64,000 bases of DNA from Lithospermum erythrorhizon (Eukaryota > Streptophyta > Magnoliopsida > Boraginales > Boraginaceae): NCBI GenBank assembly GCA_019722365.1, contig JADFUC010000844.1, positions 62,001-126,000 of the forward strand, in the 5' to 3' direction. Of this stretch, positions 51,780-64,000 are shown piece after piece; positions within the stretch are counted from its first letter, which is position 1, and each line of letters starts with the position of its first letter. A program made the translations under genes and the position numbers. The notes under the pieces were generated by a model. That model saw nothing but the letters and a program-made list of their open reading frames with translations. It ran no database searches and was not told where the DNA came from.

Positions 51780-53368
51780 TCTAATCTATCTCATTTAAAT
51801 ATAAAAAAACTAGTACAAATGGTACAACCTAAGAGGCCCTATATATAGGCTTCCATGCTTTTTTATAATTGGTACATCCAGATTCATTATCATGTGAATC
51901 TTATAAAATAATTATTAAATGATGATATTACTATTAATATAGCCATATACAGAAAGAGGAAGCTTCATTTTCACTTTATTAATCTTTGAGCATCAAATAT
52001 CACCACTAACGTTTTTAATTGGTTTGTCTAAGTATTGTACATGTTATTCTTAAATTGGACTGAATGCATGAGTTATGATGTCAATACACCTTTTGGCATT
52101 TGATGAATGTGTAGAAGCCATGGAGCTTCTTGACGTTATCAGCATGATTATTATTTTTATAATCTTCTTTGCAGTTTGACTTACTTGGTAAGGATTCAAT
52201 TCGATATCAAAATGAAGTTGAAGTTGAACTTCCTGTCTTTGACTCAATTAAAAAGTTTCACTGCATTTTTTTTTTGTTTTGACTGTCAATATAGTCATCT
52301 ATGATAGATTTGAAGTACTGAATATAAGTACAAAGGTTTTCCATATACAATGCATCTGAGGCAATTGGACATAGTAATTACTTACTCGGCTTGCATGAAA
52401 TGGTTTCTTACATGTTTACACACTTTTACTTGTCTGTATAACTATGTTCAAAACTCTCGCAATGCAAATCTTGGGGAAGTGTTGGCATATGTAGCATTAG
52501 TGCACTGGAGAATGTCAGCCTCCTGTTCAATATATATGTGTAATAGAACATTCCGGCCTCCTAGTTTTAGTTACTTAAACTGGCTAACCATTTACATTAA
52601 GTATGATTTGGAAACTTGAGTTGGATCCCATTTTTGTGGTCGAAGATTATAGAGGTATGATTTGGGAGCAGGAGTTGTGTTCTAGCGTGACAAGACAGCG
52701 TCTAGCCAAACTTGAACTCTTAAGTAAATATCTCACTAATTTCTCCTTACGTCTGATCAATTTTAAAATTGCCGCTTAGGATGCTCTGACAAGCGAGAGA
52801 TACTGCAATAAGGATGTTGATATGTTTTGCCTAAAAGTATTTGCTAATGTAAGACGACGAAGTCTTCGTACACACTCGTGTTAGCGTGAAGGCTGATAAG
52901 CAGAGCGTACTACATTTTATTCCCTCTGGAGACCATAACCTTATATCCATTGCCGAGCACGGGGTTCTTGGCCAAAATCTACATCACATAATGACCCATG
53001 TACTTTTTATTTGCTTCCACGAGTTAATGATGTGGGCCCGTCTGCGCTTTCGTGTATCGCTCCGCTGAAGTCGGCCAAGCATGTCTGCGCAATGCTGGAT
53101 TGTAGCTTGTACATGCGAACTCATTTAGCTCGATGGCCCACGACTTGACTTCTCAGCCCGACACCTTTAAGGTTTTATAGTATCTACCCAGCATTGGTGA
53201 TCGTTACCACACTCTGTCGAATTTTTTAAAAGTATGGTTTGAGCTTTCTCGCTTGACCACGATCAAATCATATACGATTCTCCCAGTCATGAGATGCACG
53301 GTTAGGCTTCCGTCGTGATTAAAACATAGCAGATTAGTTTGGACATCTTCACACACAGGATGATCTGT
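51780..53368. other. Intergenic, no gene recognised
   Basis: 52,740-53,360 is more GC-rich and may be mobile-element debris, but no diagnostic motif was found. Open frames at 52,350-52,619 and 52,886-53,068 lack motifs and splice context. Confidence 0.4.
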
Positions 53369-54345
53369 TGTTGGAATACGAGTATGAATTTGTTGTGATT
53401 AAACACGTAATCCATGCATCCGGGAATCTTCCAAAAGTGTATATTAATCTGAAACACATAAGGGTGAAATATGAATAAAAAAGTTCTTCACATTGCGGCG
53501 GAAGGCGAAATGAAATCAACTTCTCGAGTTGGCTGTGCCTTTATGAAATCTCTCCCGATTGTTTGTCGAAACCAAAGCTTGATGTCTACATAGATTAATA
53601 TAGCGGGGAGGGAATCGAATCAGAAATCTTGAACTTGCTAGAGTTGAGAACAAAATTGGAAGAAAATCTCTTAATAATTCACAGAGGCGGCTTTTGAGAG
53701 GAGGAGGCAAAGTTTTCATGACAAATATAAACTAATTAAAATTAGTTAACTGAGCTGGTTAAAGAGAAATCGGTTTAACTAGTTGGCTTAATTGAACCCC
53801 CGTTATGACTACAATCAAATAATGAGTCAACTAGTGAGGTTGTTCCATTTTAAATTAGCTTGTGAGTAAATTAAAAATATCTTAACAGTCGCTATCGAAT
53901 AACTTATCAAGTTATTCATCAATTTCAATTCTTGGTGATTAAAATGGCAAGTTTAACCAATTGATGTTAAGTGATATATATTTGACAAATATATATATAT
54001 GACCAAATACATCTCTCAATTTACAAAGTCTCGTTTAATTTCATGCATAAATATAATTGAATATCATTTTGTATGTGTGTGGCCTGACTCGAGATAATGA
54101 TAAGTTTATTAATAATAATAATAATAATCGACCAATTACTTTATTATTATAACGATTAATGGTAGATCACAGCGATACATTTCGTTACACTTAAATTATC
54201 ATGAGAACATATTAGTAATATATAATTACTAAAGGTGAACACTAAGTTTCGATAATCATATTTAACCAACTTGGTAAATGAATTGATCTGTGATTATCGC
54301 CTTGTGGGCATAATAAAGGGAATCAATTTTCATTGATTTCAACGT
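53369..54345 (+). mobile_element. Copia-type LTR, apparently solo (copy 2, 3'-truncated)
   Basis: It begins TGTTGGAATACGAGTATGAATTT and matches the LTR at 15,562 over most of its 3' half (CTCGTTTAATTTCATGC, TAATAATAATAATAATCGAC, GGTGAACACTAAGTTTCG, CATAATAAAGGGAATC). Similarity stops near 54,340, before the expected CTAACA end. Orientation is the same as copy 1. There is no polyprotein on either side. Confidence 0.65.
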
Positions 54346-55600
54346 ACACTACTTAGTGCGGCTTCCGAGGCTTGACCTTGTACAAGCGTAGGAGGTCCTA
54401 GCGATGGGTATACAGCTGTGGAGTACCGCCTTGACTCTTGGGCATTCGCGTTACGTGCTCATTCAGGCTTCGTTCCTTTTTATTGTAGCTTTGAAGAAAA
54501 ATTGCTGCACACTAAGTGTCCTCCTTGTGGGATAATGAAGACACATTAAGTAAGTAAATTTGTCACACATTAAAAGTCGGGAATGTTGTGCCTCTTTTGC
54601 GTCTTATTTCTACACATTAAACTTACAACGGCTGCTGCTTTCTCTTTGTCAGGAGTTTGGTTGATTCCTCTGGCAGTCATGTGTCTAGAACTGAATGTTA
54701 ATACACATTTGTCAGTTACGAGAAAGCATGCAGGCTAAACTCTCCCGAAGGTTGCCTGTGGTCATAAGCCCTCCGGAAATTTCTTGTGACATATAAATCA
54801 TATAGATCTCAGTGTTTATTTCGGTCCCGAGGTGGAAAAAACCTTGTGACCATCCGTTGGTGGCATGTTGCTCTGGTTCCTTGGGCATGGCCATTCATGG
54901 TAAATGCCATTGCCTGGGTGACGAAGGTATGCCTACATCCTCCTCGGCCACAGGTGCCACTCGAAGCGGCGTCGAGAAGTCCTGGCATGCCAGGCACTCG
55001 AATCCACCGACTTGTCGATGTTGGGTGGGGAAGCCGATCCTTTGGGGCAAACGCTTGTTACGATCTTGGTAAAGTCAGGTGCACACATCCATACGTTAAG
55101 TTTGGAGCAGGCACCCCGAGGGCTACGTTCGCTTGACCAGAAGTAGTGAGAGTTCCCTTATGGCGTTCCCCCGATAACTGTCTCTTATTTCGGATGGCGT
55201 CTATACTCTTGAAGTTCGACCTTCTGTGATATAGGTTTGTAGTGCGAGATTGACTGTCTCATTTGGTGGGTAGCCACGCCGGATCAGCTCCGTTATATCC
55301 TTCACGGTTCCCATGCGAAGATGTCAGTATTCTTGCAAGGCTGGCGGATAAGCATAGCCTCGTCTTTTACCCCAGCGTTGTTCACATCTTCAGAAGACTT
55401 GGCGGGGTCCTACTCGTGGTGGGGCTCCGTATTTCCCTGTCAAGCCTTCTTTCACAGGACTTTCTTACAAGACCACTCTAGAGTGCATATGTTCAACAAC
55501 TTTGCCCCTCACTCCCCGCGAGAGCGGGAGGCTACTTCATTTTATAAGGCAAAGTCGGGAAAGCAGGTGCACTAGAAAAGCTCTTTCATTTTAAAACATT
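54346..55600. other. GC-rich unassigned DNA, probably mobile-element derived
   Basis: Base composition differs sharply from the AT-rich surroundings. Open frames of up to 116 codons (54,786-55,136) overlap in several phases on both strands, a sign of low stop density in GC-rich non-coding DNA and not of a gene. No gag, pol or transposase motif was recognised. Confidence 0.35.
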
Positions 55601-57580
55601 TATTTAAGCTAAAGATTTATGAGAAATGATGCACTGAGGATCTGGTTAGCTCGAGGATGCTGACTTTTTGAATCCAATTAGTGAAAACGCCATCCATCCC
55701 TGATGATTAAAAGGCAAAGAAGCTACAGATTACAAATTTCATAGTTTCCATCCTATAGCCAAAATATTAAAAGAAAGTTACTGTAACGGTTTGGAGTATT
55801 AATGGTTCATTGTGTACCTTAGCACGTATCACTTGAATTATGTGTGAGCATAAGTGTCACAGTAAGATGACCGGTTCCTCCGCACCCCCGTTTTCGTGAT
55901 AGAGCTACTGCTTCTGATCCTCTAAGTTGAACTTTGGTTTTCCGCGATTCGACGTACAAAATGTTACCCAATCCATGACGTTTTTTCCTTGACTAGTATT
56001 ATCCATGGCTAGATTGAGGATTAATTAAGGGTAATTCGTCCATATGATTATCATCCTCTAGATTAACATAATCATTAGACATCTTAGCATTACGATATCA
56101 CTTTGAATATTTTTTACAGTGCATTTTTGAAGCCCATTAATTTTAGAAGAACAAAATAACACGATTATAAAAAGATGATAGATAATACGAATGGAGAATG
56201 GAAGCGAGAGTAGATTATAGATTGCAGCGAGCTGACCCCACGACTTGAGAATCGCCCAAACTTACATTCCGAATCGGAACTTGATAAAGCAAGTAATGGT
56301 ATGGTGGCAGAAGAAGTGATTGTGAGGTATTGGCAATTGCTTAAGTGATTGTGAGTTGGCGAGGAAATGAAGAATGGTGTTGCCCCGCACATAGAGCTCT
56401 CATTGGTGTCTTTGTACATTTTTTGGAGGAATAAATGTAGTGCCGTTTGACCCACGTTTAGTCTGAAAAGAAGCCGTTGGGACTAAGCATTAAGTAGCGT
56501 TTGTCCAGCGGTACCCGTTGAATTCATAAAAATGGTATTTGCTTATTTTGTAACCGTTGAAAAATTTGCCGTGGGGATGCAACATGGTACCGTTTGATCC
56601 GCCGGTATCCGCGTTGAAATACAAAAATTGGATTAGATGACGTTGGGACTAATTAGTGCAGTTTGTTCAAATAAGATGATCAGAGAAAGCATTTTCTTGG
56701 ATCATAAATAGAACATTTTTTAACACACGTTAGATAATCATATTATTAAACTTGTCGATTTCTGATTGTTTATTAAGCGTATTGTTATTTATGCCTCGAG
56801 AAAGAATTTCGGAGGGAGTGCCGTGTAAGAGGTTTTGGGTGTCGTGAATCCGTTCGGCCCAGAAAAACTCGAGGCTACTCACGTCTTTGTTTCTGAACTT
56901 GTCAACTTTTTGTAGCGATTGAGTGTAGCGAGCTATGGATGGCGAGCACCATGACCAGGTGAAAATGGAAGGTTCGGGGATGGTGGCAGAAACACATCGT
57001 GTTCTTAGCGGATGAGTGGCGTGAATTTGTGGAGCGTCTGACATAGAATATAGTGACTTTGTAAGCTTTTAGGTTCAGCGTAGCCAGTTGACATTGATGG
57101 TTGTGTCGTTTTAAGTTTGTCGTTTGCCGGTATTATTAGTTGTTATGAAAGAAAAACATTATTATCTTCAGCTACACATTTGAGCCCAGTAATAAATCGT
57201 TATTTAGGTAGAAATGTTGTTGTTCGATTAGTCATCAGTGCAAATTTTCACCATTGTATGGCGATGCCAGCGAGTAGAAGAAATTGCAACGTTGGGGCGT
57301 TTAGTGCGAAAGAAAATGATGCTTATTGAAAGCGATGATGCTGGATTTAATCTGACGGTCTTGCGTCATTTCCTCTGCGAGGTCTTAAGCCCAGGAATAA
57401 GGGCCTAGTAGTCATAACGTCTTCAACCCGGCCGGGTCTTTTAAGAACCTTGGGCCCCTCCGGGCTTATGTTACATGGGGCCGGTTGGTTCGTTAGACAC
57501 GTTTAGATATGGGTCACCTTAGTTATTAGGTTGGACTTGTTAGTCGTGGGTCATGCAACTCGTTTTACACGGCCGCCAAA
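55601..57580. other. Intergenic, nothing firmly recognised
   Basis: TAGCGTTTGTCCAGCGGTACCCGTTG and ATGGTACCGTTTGATCCGCCGGTATCCGCGTTG at 56,500-56,615 form a short imperfect direct repeat. No supported gene was found; the minus-strand frames at 56,165-56,455 and 56,730-57,044 lack motifs. Confidence 0.35.
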
Positions 57581-57587
57581 GAGGATG

Positions 57588-57822
57588 TTTATGCAACTTA
57601 TAATGATGAAATTGATAAAAAGTCTCTTAATATCTTTTTCTAGAGAAATTATTTATAAATTAATCTCATTTTATAAAAGATATTTTCAAAATCAAAACTC
57701 CCTTTTAAGTTCAAAGACAAAAACAAGAGTTAGAATGATTTTTGAACAATAACTATTAGAAGTACAACATGTATAGTTGATTTTTCTAGTTATTGAAGAG
57801 TAATTTCTTATATGTTCGTAGG
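57588..57822 (+). repeat. Intact copy of a dispersed repeat
   Basis: From TTTATGCAACTTATAATGATGAAA through AAAAAGTCTCTTAAT, TCAAAACTCCCTTTTAAG and GAACAATAACTATTAGAAGT to GAAGAGTAATTTCTTATA. The same sequence exists at 61,653-63,737 but is split there by about 1.9 kb of other DNA. This copy is therefore an uninterrupted reference for that insertion. Confidence 0.85.
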
Positions 57823-57829
57823 AGTATAA

Positions 57830-60800
57830 ACTAGTGGTAAAAATGCCATCAAATTGGATCCCAAGAATTCATATTCGAGTATTGGCAATAGCAGAGTGAA
57901 AGTTTCACTTTAAGTAGGATTCGTTGTCTTGTGACATTCATTGACACTCTTGATAATACAACTAAATAAATGGAAGTATAGCTAAAGTACATGTATCGAG
58001 TCGGCGGAGGATAAGGCGTCCAAGCGGGATAAGCAATTCCTTTTTGAGGAGGCCGAATTTCTTTTTGAGAGAGTTAAAGATTATAATACTCCGTAAATAA
58101 TTTTCAAATCAGCACTCTTACTCTACATAATGAAATTCAGTGCTTGGCTAAGGATTAAAGTCTTCATTCAATAAGTGAGATAATTCGATTATGCCAAATC
58201 CTCAAATTATACTGTAATAATGCTGATAATGCCTAGTTGTATTAAACAATTTTTCAAATTATACTGTAATAATTCGGTAGTACAAACTTCTCACATAATT
58301 CTAGCTTTTTCTTATTTTTCAAGATTTTGTCGGTCTAATCCTATCTTCTAAAATCCTACCAAGGATCGTAAAAAATAAATAAATTTTGAACTCCTATATC
58401 CAACCGTTCCTATTAAATATGTACAGTTCCAAATACAAGCTTGATAAATAAGAAGTGTGAGACATTGGGCCACAAAGTTATCTCTGTCTTATCGAACGAT
58501 GTTTCATTCTTTTCATGCAGAAGCAGGACCACAACAGAAACTTTGTTATCTCATTATTCATCTATAGATAAACCCGATAAGAAGGAACAATTTTTATGCC
58601 AATTGTTGCTATGTCAATTTTACAAAACTACATAAGAATATCAATATGCATGTAATCGCTAAATTAAATAGCGTTCGAGCTGGTTGAAATTGGTTCACAA
58701 AATAAAATTAGTGACTCTTTTGCATGTTGAATAACCAGTGATGCAATGGTAATCGGGATTTTTTTATCTGAGGCGGATTGCGATATTATATTTATAAGAA
58801 AAAAGAAAAAAAAATTAAGGAGGCGAAGCAATAATTTTAAAAAGAATGGTATAGTTTTAAAAATTATTGATAAAATTAAAGTTTTTGAAAAATTAGGAGG
58901 GACGACGGCTCCCCATGCACCCCTAATTCCTCCACTGCAGTCATGGTCATCACTTAAGTTTGTTTCACTTTCAATTGTGGTCCATGTAATTGATGCAGAT
59001 TTATCCTCAAATCCAATCTACAACTAAGCCCCCTCCTAACGACGGAGCTTGAATTGAAAATTAGAAATGCAATCATTCATCTATTTATATGAGCTTTTTC
59101 ATTATTTAGGGAGAATTCAGTGCATATTTTTCACGCAAAATTATTTATATTTGAAAAAATAAAGCTACAATATTTTGAAGAATTTAGGGAAAACATTACT
59201 CGCTATCGTATAGCTCGCCATGGTCACACTCCCCTCTCTATTTTATGATTAATATTGAGAGTTAAAATGTGTTATTAATCAGTTGAAGGTGGAATTTTTT
59301 CTTTTTCCTTTTCCATGTAAATCAATGAGTTTTCGTTTTAGAAGTGGAAGATGAAGCATGTATGTCAAAGTATGGTTTGAAAATGCTGCATGAAATATGT
59401 TTGGAAGTATTTATAGTGATGCTACGAATGATATGAAGAAGGAAGTTCTGCAGGACTTGGAAATTATAGAACCTTGTTTGGACAATTTCCACTAATGTAT
59501 TTGACAACTCTACTCACAAATATATAATACACAATATGAGTAAGAATATAATGGTTTAAAATGGCTTGTGTTTTTTTGCATGCAGATTATACATAGCCTC
59601 AAAGGATGAGGCCATGTGGGCTGAAAGGCAAAAAATACATCATTTTGTTGTTTTTCTATATAAAGTGGAAAATGACTATTTAATGATTCATATCAAAAGT
59701 AACGATCCATTCAAAGTAATTTCACGAGGTTGGAATGCGTCGTCGGCGCGAATCTGAGTCGTCGATGAATATCGGCAATAAAAGACCGTTTGATATTATC
59801 TTGTCGAAACTTTGTCGGCTAATTCATGTAGCATTCATGTCATTAAATACGTGAAGTTTGAATAATCTGATAGCTGTCGTAACGACAAAACACCCAAAAT
59901 CATCATGTGTAGTATGGTCATGAAGGCTCGCGAAAAGGCAATAGCTTTGAAAAAAGCTTCGACAAGGGAAACAATAGATGAAGAATTTCATTGAGGATAT
60001 CACCAATACCCCGCGAATTGTATCTACGATTATACTCGGCTCAGCGCCCATGAATGGTGTCACGAGCGTTTCCTGCTGGCCTACAAAGTGCAGGGGTCCC
60101 CACACGAATAAAGGGGTGGTAGGCTGATAGTGTTATATAGCGAGCATGGCCAGTCGTAGCGTATATGCTGGCATTATAGCGTATAGTACCAGCGGTTTAA
60201 TAAAGATCCATCTCTCAAATAATCAATAATGCGGAAGATAACATAATCATATCGGATAATCCAATGAATAAGCGATCACACCGCGGTCAATAACGACGAT
60301 TATATCGCACAACAGCAATAACTCTACTCGGCCCACATGAGAGTCTGCTCATACCGTTGGAGAAAAACTTGGCGTCACTCGTTTAGCCACTCCGGCGAAT
60401 GAAGACAAAAATCCGTTTCGTTCATACCTCTACATGACGAGAACAAAATGAATGCTCATCGATTCTTAGTTGTACACTCCGGTAATGGGAAAACAACTGA
60501 CACAACGGAGAGTACCAATTTAACCGGACTAAGAGTTCAACGACAAATCGGCATCAATGATAAGCTAAATAAATGCATATATCCTGTTGATCATATATGA
60601 TACTGACATTGTAAGGTCTCGATATCACGTATATAACTCATACAATACATCACGAGCTTACGTATCTGTGATATATATGAAAGGTTATGTCGCGTGATAT
60701 AAATGCCGCCTCGAAGCCATGTCAAATATTCACATTTTCTTCTTGACGACTTCAGCGATATCGCTAAAGGAACATAATAATAACAATTACTTTTTACTTT

Positions 60801-61640
60801 AGTAACTTTAAATAACAACCTACACTAGATTTGAACTACTCTTGAATTTATGCGATTTCATTCAGATTTCTGATATACTCTTATCTGCATATAAAATACC
60901 ATTTTAACTTTTTTAATACATATCGAAACTATATTAGTTATCAGAATCTAAATTGAATACTACTATCGAAATCTATTACATAATTAAACTAGGTAACATA
61001 TGATTCTATAATTTGGATTTATGTATGTTAGAATGAATCAACTTACTACGTAATTTAACAGAATTTGGTTAGATAAATTTGGCAGCCACATAACCAGCTT
61101 TAATACTTATATTTAAACCATTAAATATGAATTCTAAACTCTAAATATCATCAAGGGATGAATTTGGGCGATTAAAATAGCTTATAGTTATAAAACTAGT
61201 TATATAACTTGATATAATGATATAATTATACGCTTTCTTTGTTGAAAGCTTGATAGAAGCTTTAGGATTATGATTTAAAGAGGATAATAGCAGCAAATGA
61301 AAGAAAATATTTGGGGAAAGGAAGAAGCTTCGAGGGCCAAACATGGAGAAAGGAGGAGAATTGTATATAAATGAGGTTGCTTAACCTTGAAATGCAAAAT
61401 AAAATGGCGAGGTGGCATTAGTAGGAGGTGTCAGGCATGTGGTGTCAGCCTGAGGTGTCGTTTCGTTTTAGAGGGAAAAATAGGTAGTACTCGATTATTC
61501 TTATGTCGTAAAATTCGGGTTATTTACATCGATATATCTTTAAAGAAGCGTATAATGTCCTTCAATTTTGACCTTTCTTCTCACACAAATTAGATTTGGG
61601 AATGATTTAACTTTCGCTTGATAATAATCTCGGCTATAAA
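57830..61640. other. Intergenic, unassigned
   Basis: 59,700-60,540 is moderately GC-rich with no open frame of interest and shares TTTAGCCACT-type phrases with the LTR at 25,903-28,503, so it may be related LTR debris. The rest is AT-rich. Isolated frames, for example 59,566-59,757 and 58,746-59,027, show no family motif. Confidence 0.35.
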
Positions 61641-61696
61641 TAGAGATTGTTTTATGCAACTTATAATCATGAAACTGATAAAAAGTCTCTTAATCT

Positions 61697-63597
61697 CATT
61701 ACTAAAAAAATGAGCATTTGTGACATAATTAAAAACTGCCACATAAATATCGAGGGCAGCATGTGACATTATTGCGGCGATGTCGAAACTAGCGATGTAA
61801 GACCCTCAAAAATTTTCGGGTAAAAATTACTATGACATAGTAGCGTTTGTGTGACATAAGAGTTTTCCGACAAAAATACTATGATGTTATTGTGTGGCGT
61901 AATGTTTCCCTTGAAAACATCTACTTAAGAATGTCCATGATATTTTTCAAAGGTAAATGACGTACTTACTAAATCGTCAGTGTTTTCACGGTATGACATG
62001 CCCTTAAAAAGCGTCGCGATATTAGTAACCGTATGACATAATTGTTAGGTTTTACTTATTATCTTACAAATTCGATAACTTGACCATCCCAGTGCTTGTG
62101 TGTGACATAATTGTAGGCGTAAATGAAATTAACATTATTTATTATTAACTCGTATCATTAATTAATGACGATATATATATAATTAAAAACACTAATAATC
62201 ATAATTTTTTTATAATTTATCATATCAATATTAAGCCCCAATTTTTTATTTTTCTAGTTATATTTTTTCTAAAGAAACATAGATAATGACATTTATGTGA
62301 CGTTATATTTTACGTAAATAAACATTTAAATTGTTTAGGAAATTAATTCAATTATTTGTGTCATTCTTATGGCCGTTGTATTAATAATTTAATCATAAAT
62401 TTCATATCGATATTTATATTAATTTAATATTCACAAATACCGATATCAACTAATTGTCAATTTCTAATTATTTTTCCAAAACTTAGTTAATGACATTGTA
62501 GCGTTATAATATTTAATTATTTAGGAAATTAATTCGATTGTTTGTGTATGCATTCTTGTGGCGTTGTGTTAATAATTTAATTATAAGAATTTCATATCAA
62601 TATTTATATTAACTTAATATTCTAAATATCAATATTAACTAATTTGTCTGATTTCACAATTATATTTTTTTTAAAGAACTTAGTCAATAGCGTTTATGTG
62701 ACGTTATATTTTGCTTGAATACACATTTAAAATTATTTAGGAAATTGAATTGATTGTTTGTGTGGAGTGCATGGCGTTGTGTTAATAATTTGTCATGAAA
62801 TTTCATGTCAAGATTTATATTAACTTAATATTCCTACATGTCGATATTAATTAATTTTTTAATTTCAATTATATTTTATTGAAATTTTATGTCAACATTT
62901 TAAAATTAAATTATTGTTACCGTATGACGGTTGTGTGGCGTTTGGCATTTATTATGACATTAATTTCATATGAACATTCGTCTTTTCTTACGGCATGTTG
63001 GCCGGTGGTGTGGCGTTGACATTTTATTATGACATTAATTCTTAATAAAGCCCCCGATTGAAATATATGGAATTGAGCTTGATAGCGTTAATGCATTTAA
63101 AAGTATAGAAAGCGGGTGGTAGTGACGTTTTTATGGTATGCATTCTTAGGTATAAAATGGCTAATGAACATTCATTTTACATTATGAAGTTTAAGAAACT
63201 TTTTTTTGTACTATAGAATGTCAGGTGTTGAGCTTGGCAAATTCATGTCTTTTTTTATTTGTTAATTGATTTAGTTTGTTAATATATCTACTACACTTAA
63301 TAATATATATTTTCATCTCGTTGTTTACTAGGAAATACCTGAGAAGTTTGATCGTAGATGACAAGTAACTTTAAGTGGAGTTTGTAAGTTCGAACTCCGT
63401 GGAAAAAGAACTTATAATCTCACAACGATTGAAAGGAAATGGAAAAGCGCTTTGGCAGCAATGGTCGCGATACTCCACGAGTTAACTGCGGATGGTTGGG
63501 TGATTTGTTTGAAAGATGTATGTGACAAAAGGTGAATTGATCGCGATTGATAATAATAAAGGAACTTCAAGGTCGCAACGTTTTGGAAGAGAATATT
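61697..63597. mobile_element. CACTA-like element, right end uncertain
   Basis: The left boundary CATTACTAAAAAAATGAGCA and then TTTGTGACATAATTAAAA resembles a decayed CACTA terminus (CACTAC-A-rich) followed by the typical subterminal motif TGTGACATAA, repeated many times as TGTGACATAAG, TGTGACGTTATATTTT and TGTGTGGCGTTG. The insert splits a repeat whose intact copy lies at 57,588-57,822. No transposase frame is seen, and the right end lacks a clear TAGTG, so it is non-autonomous or truncated. Confidence 0.55.
62150..62950. repeat. Degenerate tandem repeats within the CACTA-like element
   Basis: TAGGAAATTAATTCAATT-like phrases recur at 62336, 62522 and 62748, each followed by TTTGTGT, GGCGTTGTGTTAATAATTT and TTATATTAACTTAATATTC, with TTATGTGACGTTATATTTT preceding the first and third. 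Unit length is about 186-226 bp, with roughly three to four copies. Such subterminal repetition is usual in CACTA elements. Confidence 0.7.
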
Positions 63598-63727
63598 GTT
63601 TTATAAAAATATTTCCAAAATCAAAACTCCTTTTTAAGTTCAAAGACGAGAATTAAAATGATTTTTGAACAATAACTATTAGAAGTACAACATGTATTGT
63701 TGATTTTTTTTGTTGTTATTGAAGAGT

Positions 63728-64000
63728 AATTTCTTATAGGGGTGTGCACAAAATCCGAAGTATGAAGCCCGAACAGCTCATATGATTTTTGGAATCGATC
63801 AGCAGAACAGTTCAGCCTTTAGGAAAGAACCCGAACTAAGTTAGGTTCGGCCTTTGAAAATAATTGAGCAAGACAGCCAAGATCGATTCTAAATACATGT
63901 ATATTTCTCAGTTTTCATTATTATCATTTAAGAATCTTTTGTAGTATTTCTGAGTGTAGAATTTAAGAAAAAGAGAAAATTAAGATTCACTTTGTCCGTT
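63728..64000. mobile_element. Possible start of a small hAT-type element, cut by window end
   Basis: TATAGGGGTGTGCACAAAATCC, then GAACCCGAACTAAGTTAGGTTCGG, resembles the ends of plant hAT-type non-autonomous elements that begin GGGGTGTGCA and carry GAACC-type subterminal motifs. The other end is outside the window. Confidence 0.25.

Noticed and set aside
54786..55136. 116-codon frame in GC-rich DNA
   Set aside because: Frames are open on both strands and in several phases here, and none resembles a known family.
58746..59027. 93-codon Lys-rich frame
   Set aside because: It is driven by A-rich sequence in the first half, with no motif and no splice context.

Overview
The window is nuclear DNA of a flowering plant, very probably a eudicot. 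The genes have many short introns with AT-rich flanks, and they encode typical plant products: GT-1-class trihelix factor, BPP-type basic proline-rich protein, plant cytosolic GAPDH and plant MAD2. Between them lie decayed plant mobile elements (hAT, Ty1/copia, probable Ty3/gypsy LTR, LINE, CACTA-like, Tourist-like MITE). The species cannot be named from the sequence alone.

Layout. 1-4,850: 5' part of a BPP-family gene on the minus strand, whose 3' end lies beyond base 1, with four 122-bp tandem repeats in its leader region. 4,850-32,400: a gene-poor stretch of degenerate elements. It holds probable retroelement leader/LTR debris, a fold-back element, a copia reverse-transcriptase scrap, a complete but dead hAT element, a 1.1-kb copia-type solo LTR, a broken kelch gene, a 2.6-kb solo LTR, two unidentified exon-like frames, a truncated GAPC copy and a Tourist-like MITE. 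32,800-46,450: the gene-rich core, with cytosolic GAPDH (minus, 8 coding exons), tRNA-Val(AAC) (minus), MAD2 (plus, 7 coding exons) and a GT-1-type trihelix factor (minus, 5 coding exons). MAD2 and GT-1 are convergent, with about 0.8 kb between their stop codons. 46,450-64,000: degenerate duplicates of the GT-1 5' end, a LINE RNase H scrap, a second copy of the copia-type LTR, unassigned moderately GC-rich debris, and a CACTA-like insertion inside a repeat that also exists uninterrupted 4 kb upstream.

The intact genes are housekeeping or regulatory: glycolysis, spindle checkpoint, light-responsive transcription and microtubule association. They do not form a pathway. Their adjacency looks ancestral: from memory, Arabidopsis keeps GAPC2 beside GT-1 on chromosome 1 and MAD2 beside GT-4 on chromosome 3, so this window appears to hold the unsplit GAPC-MAD2-GT1 block. 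No novel defence, biosynthetic or mobile system was found. The most unusual things are the repeated duplication of both ends of GT-1 exon 1, an apparent GC splice donor in GAPC, a 16-nt MAD2 microexon, and a GAPC copy reduced to its promoter and terminal exons.

CDS entries give the span from start codon to stop codon, or to the window edge. Exon coordinates are in the evidence and were read by eye from splice signals and reading-frame continuity.
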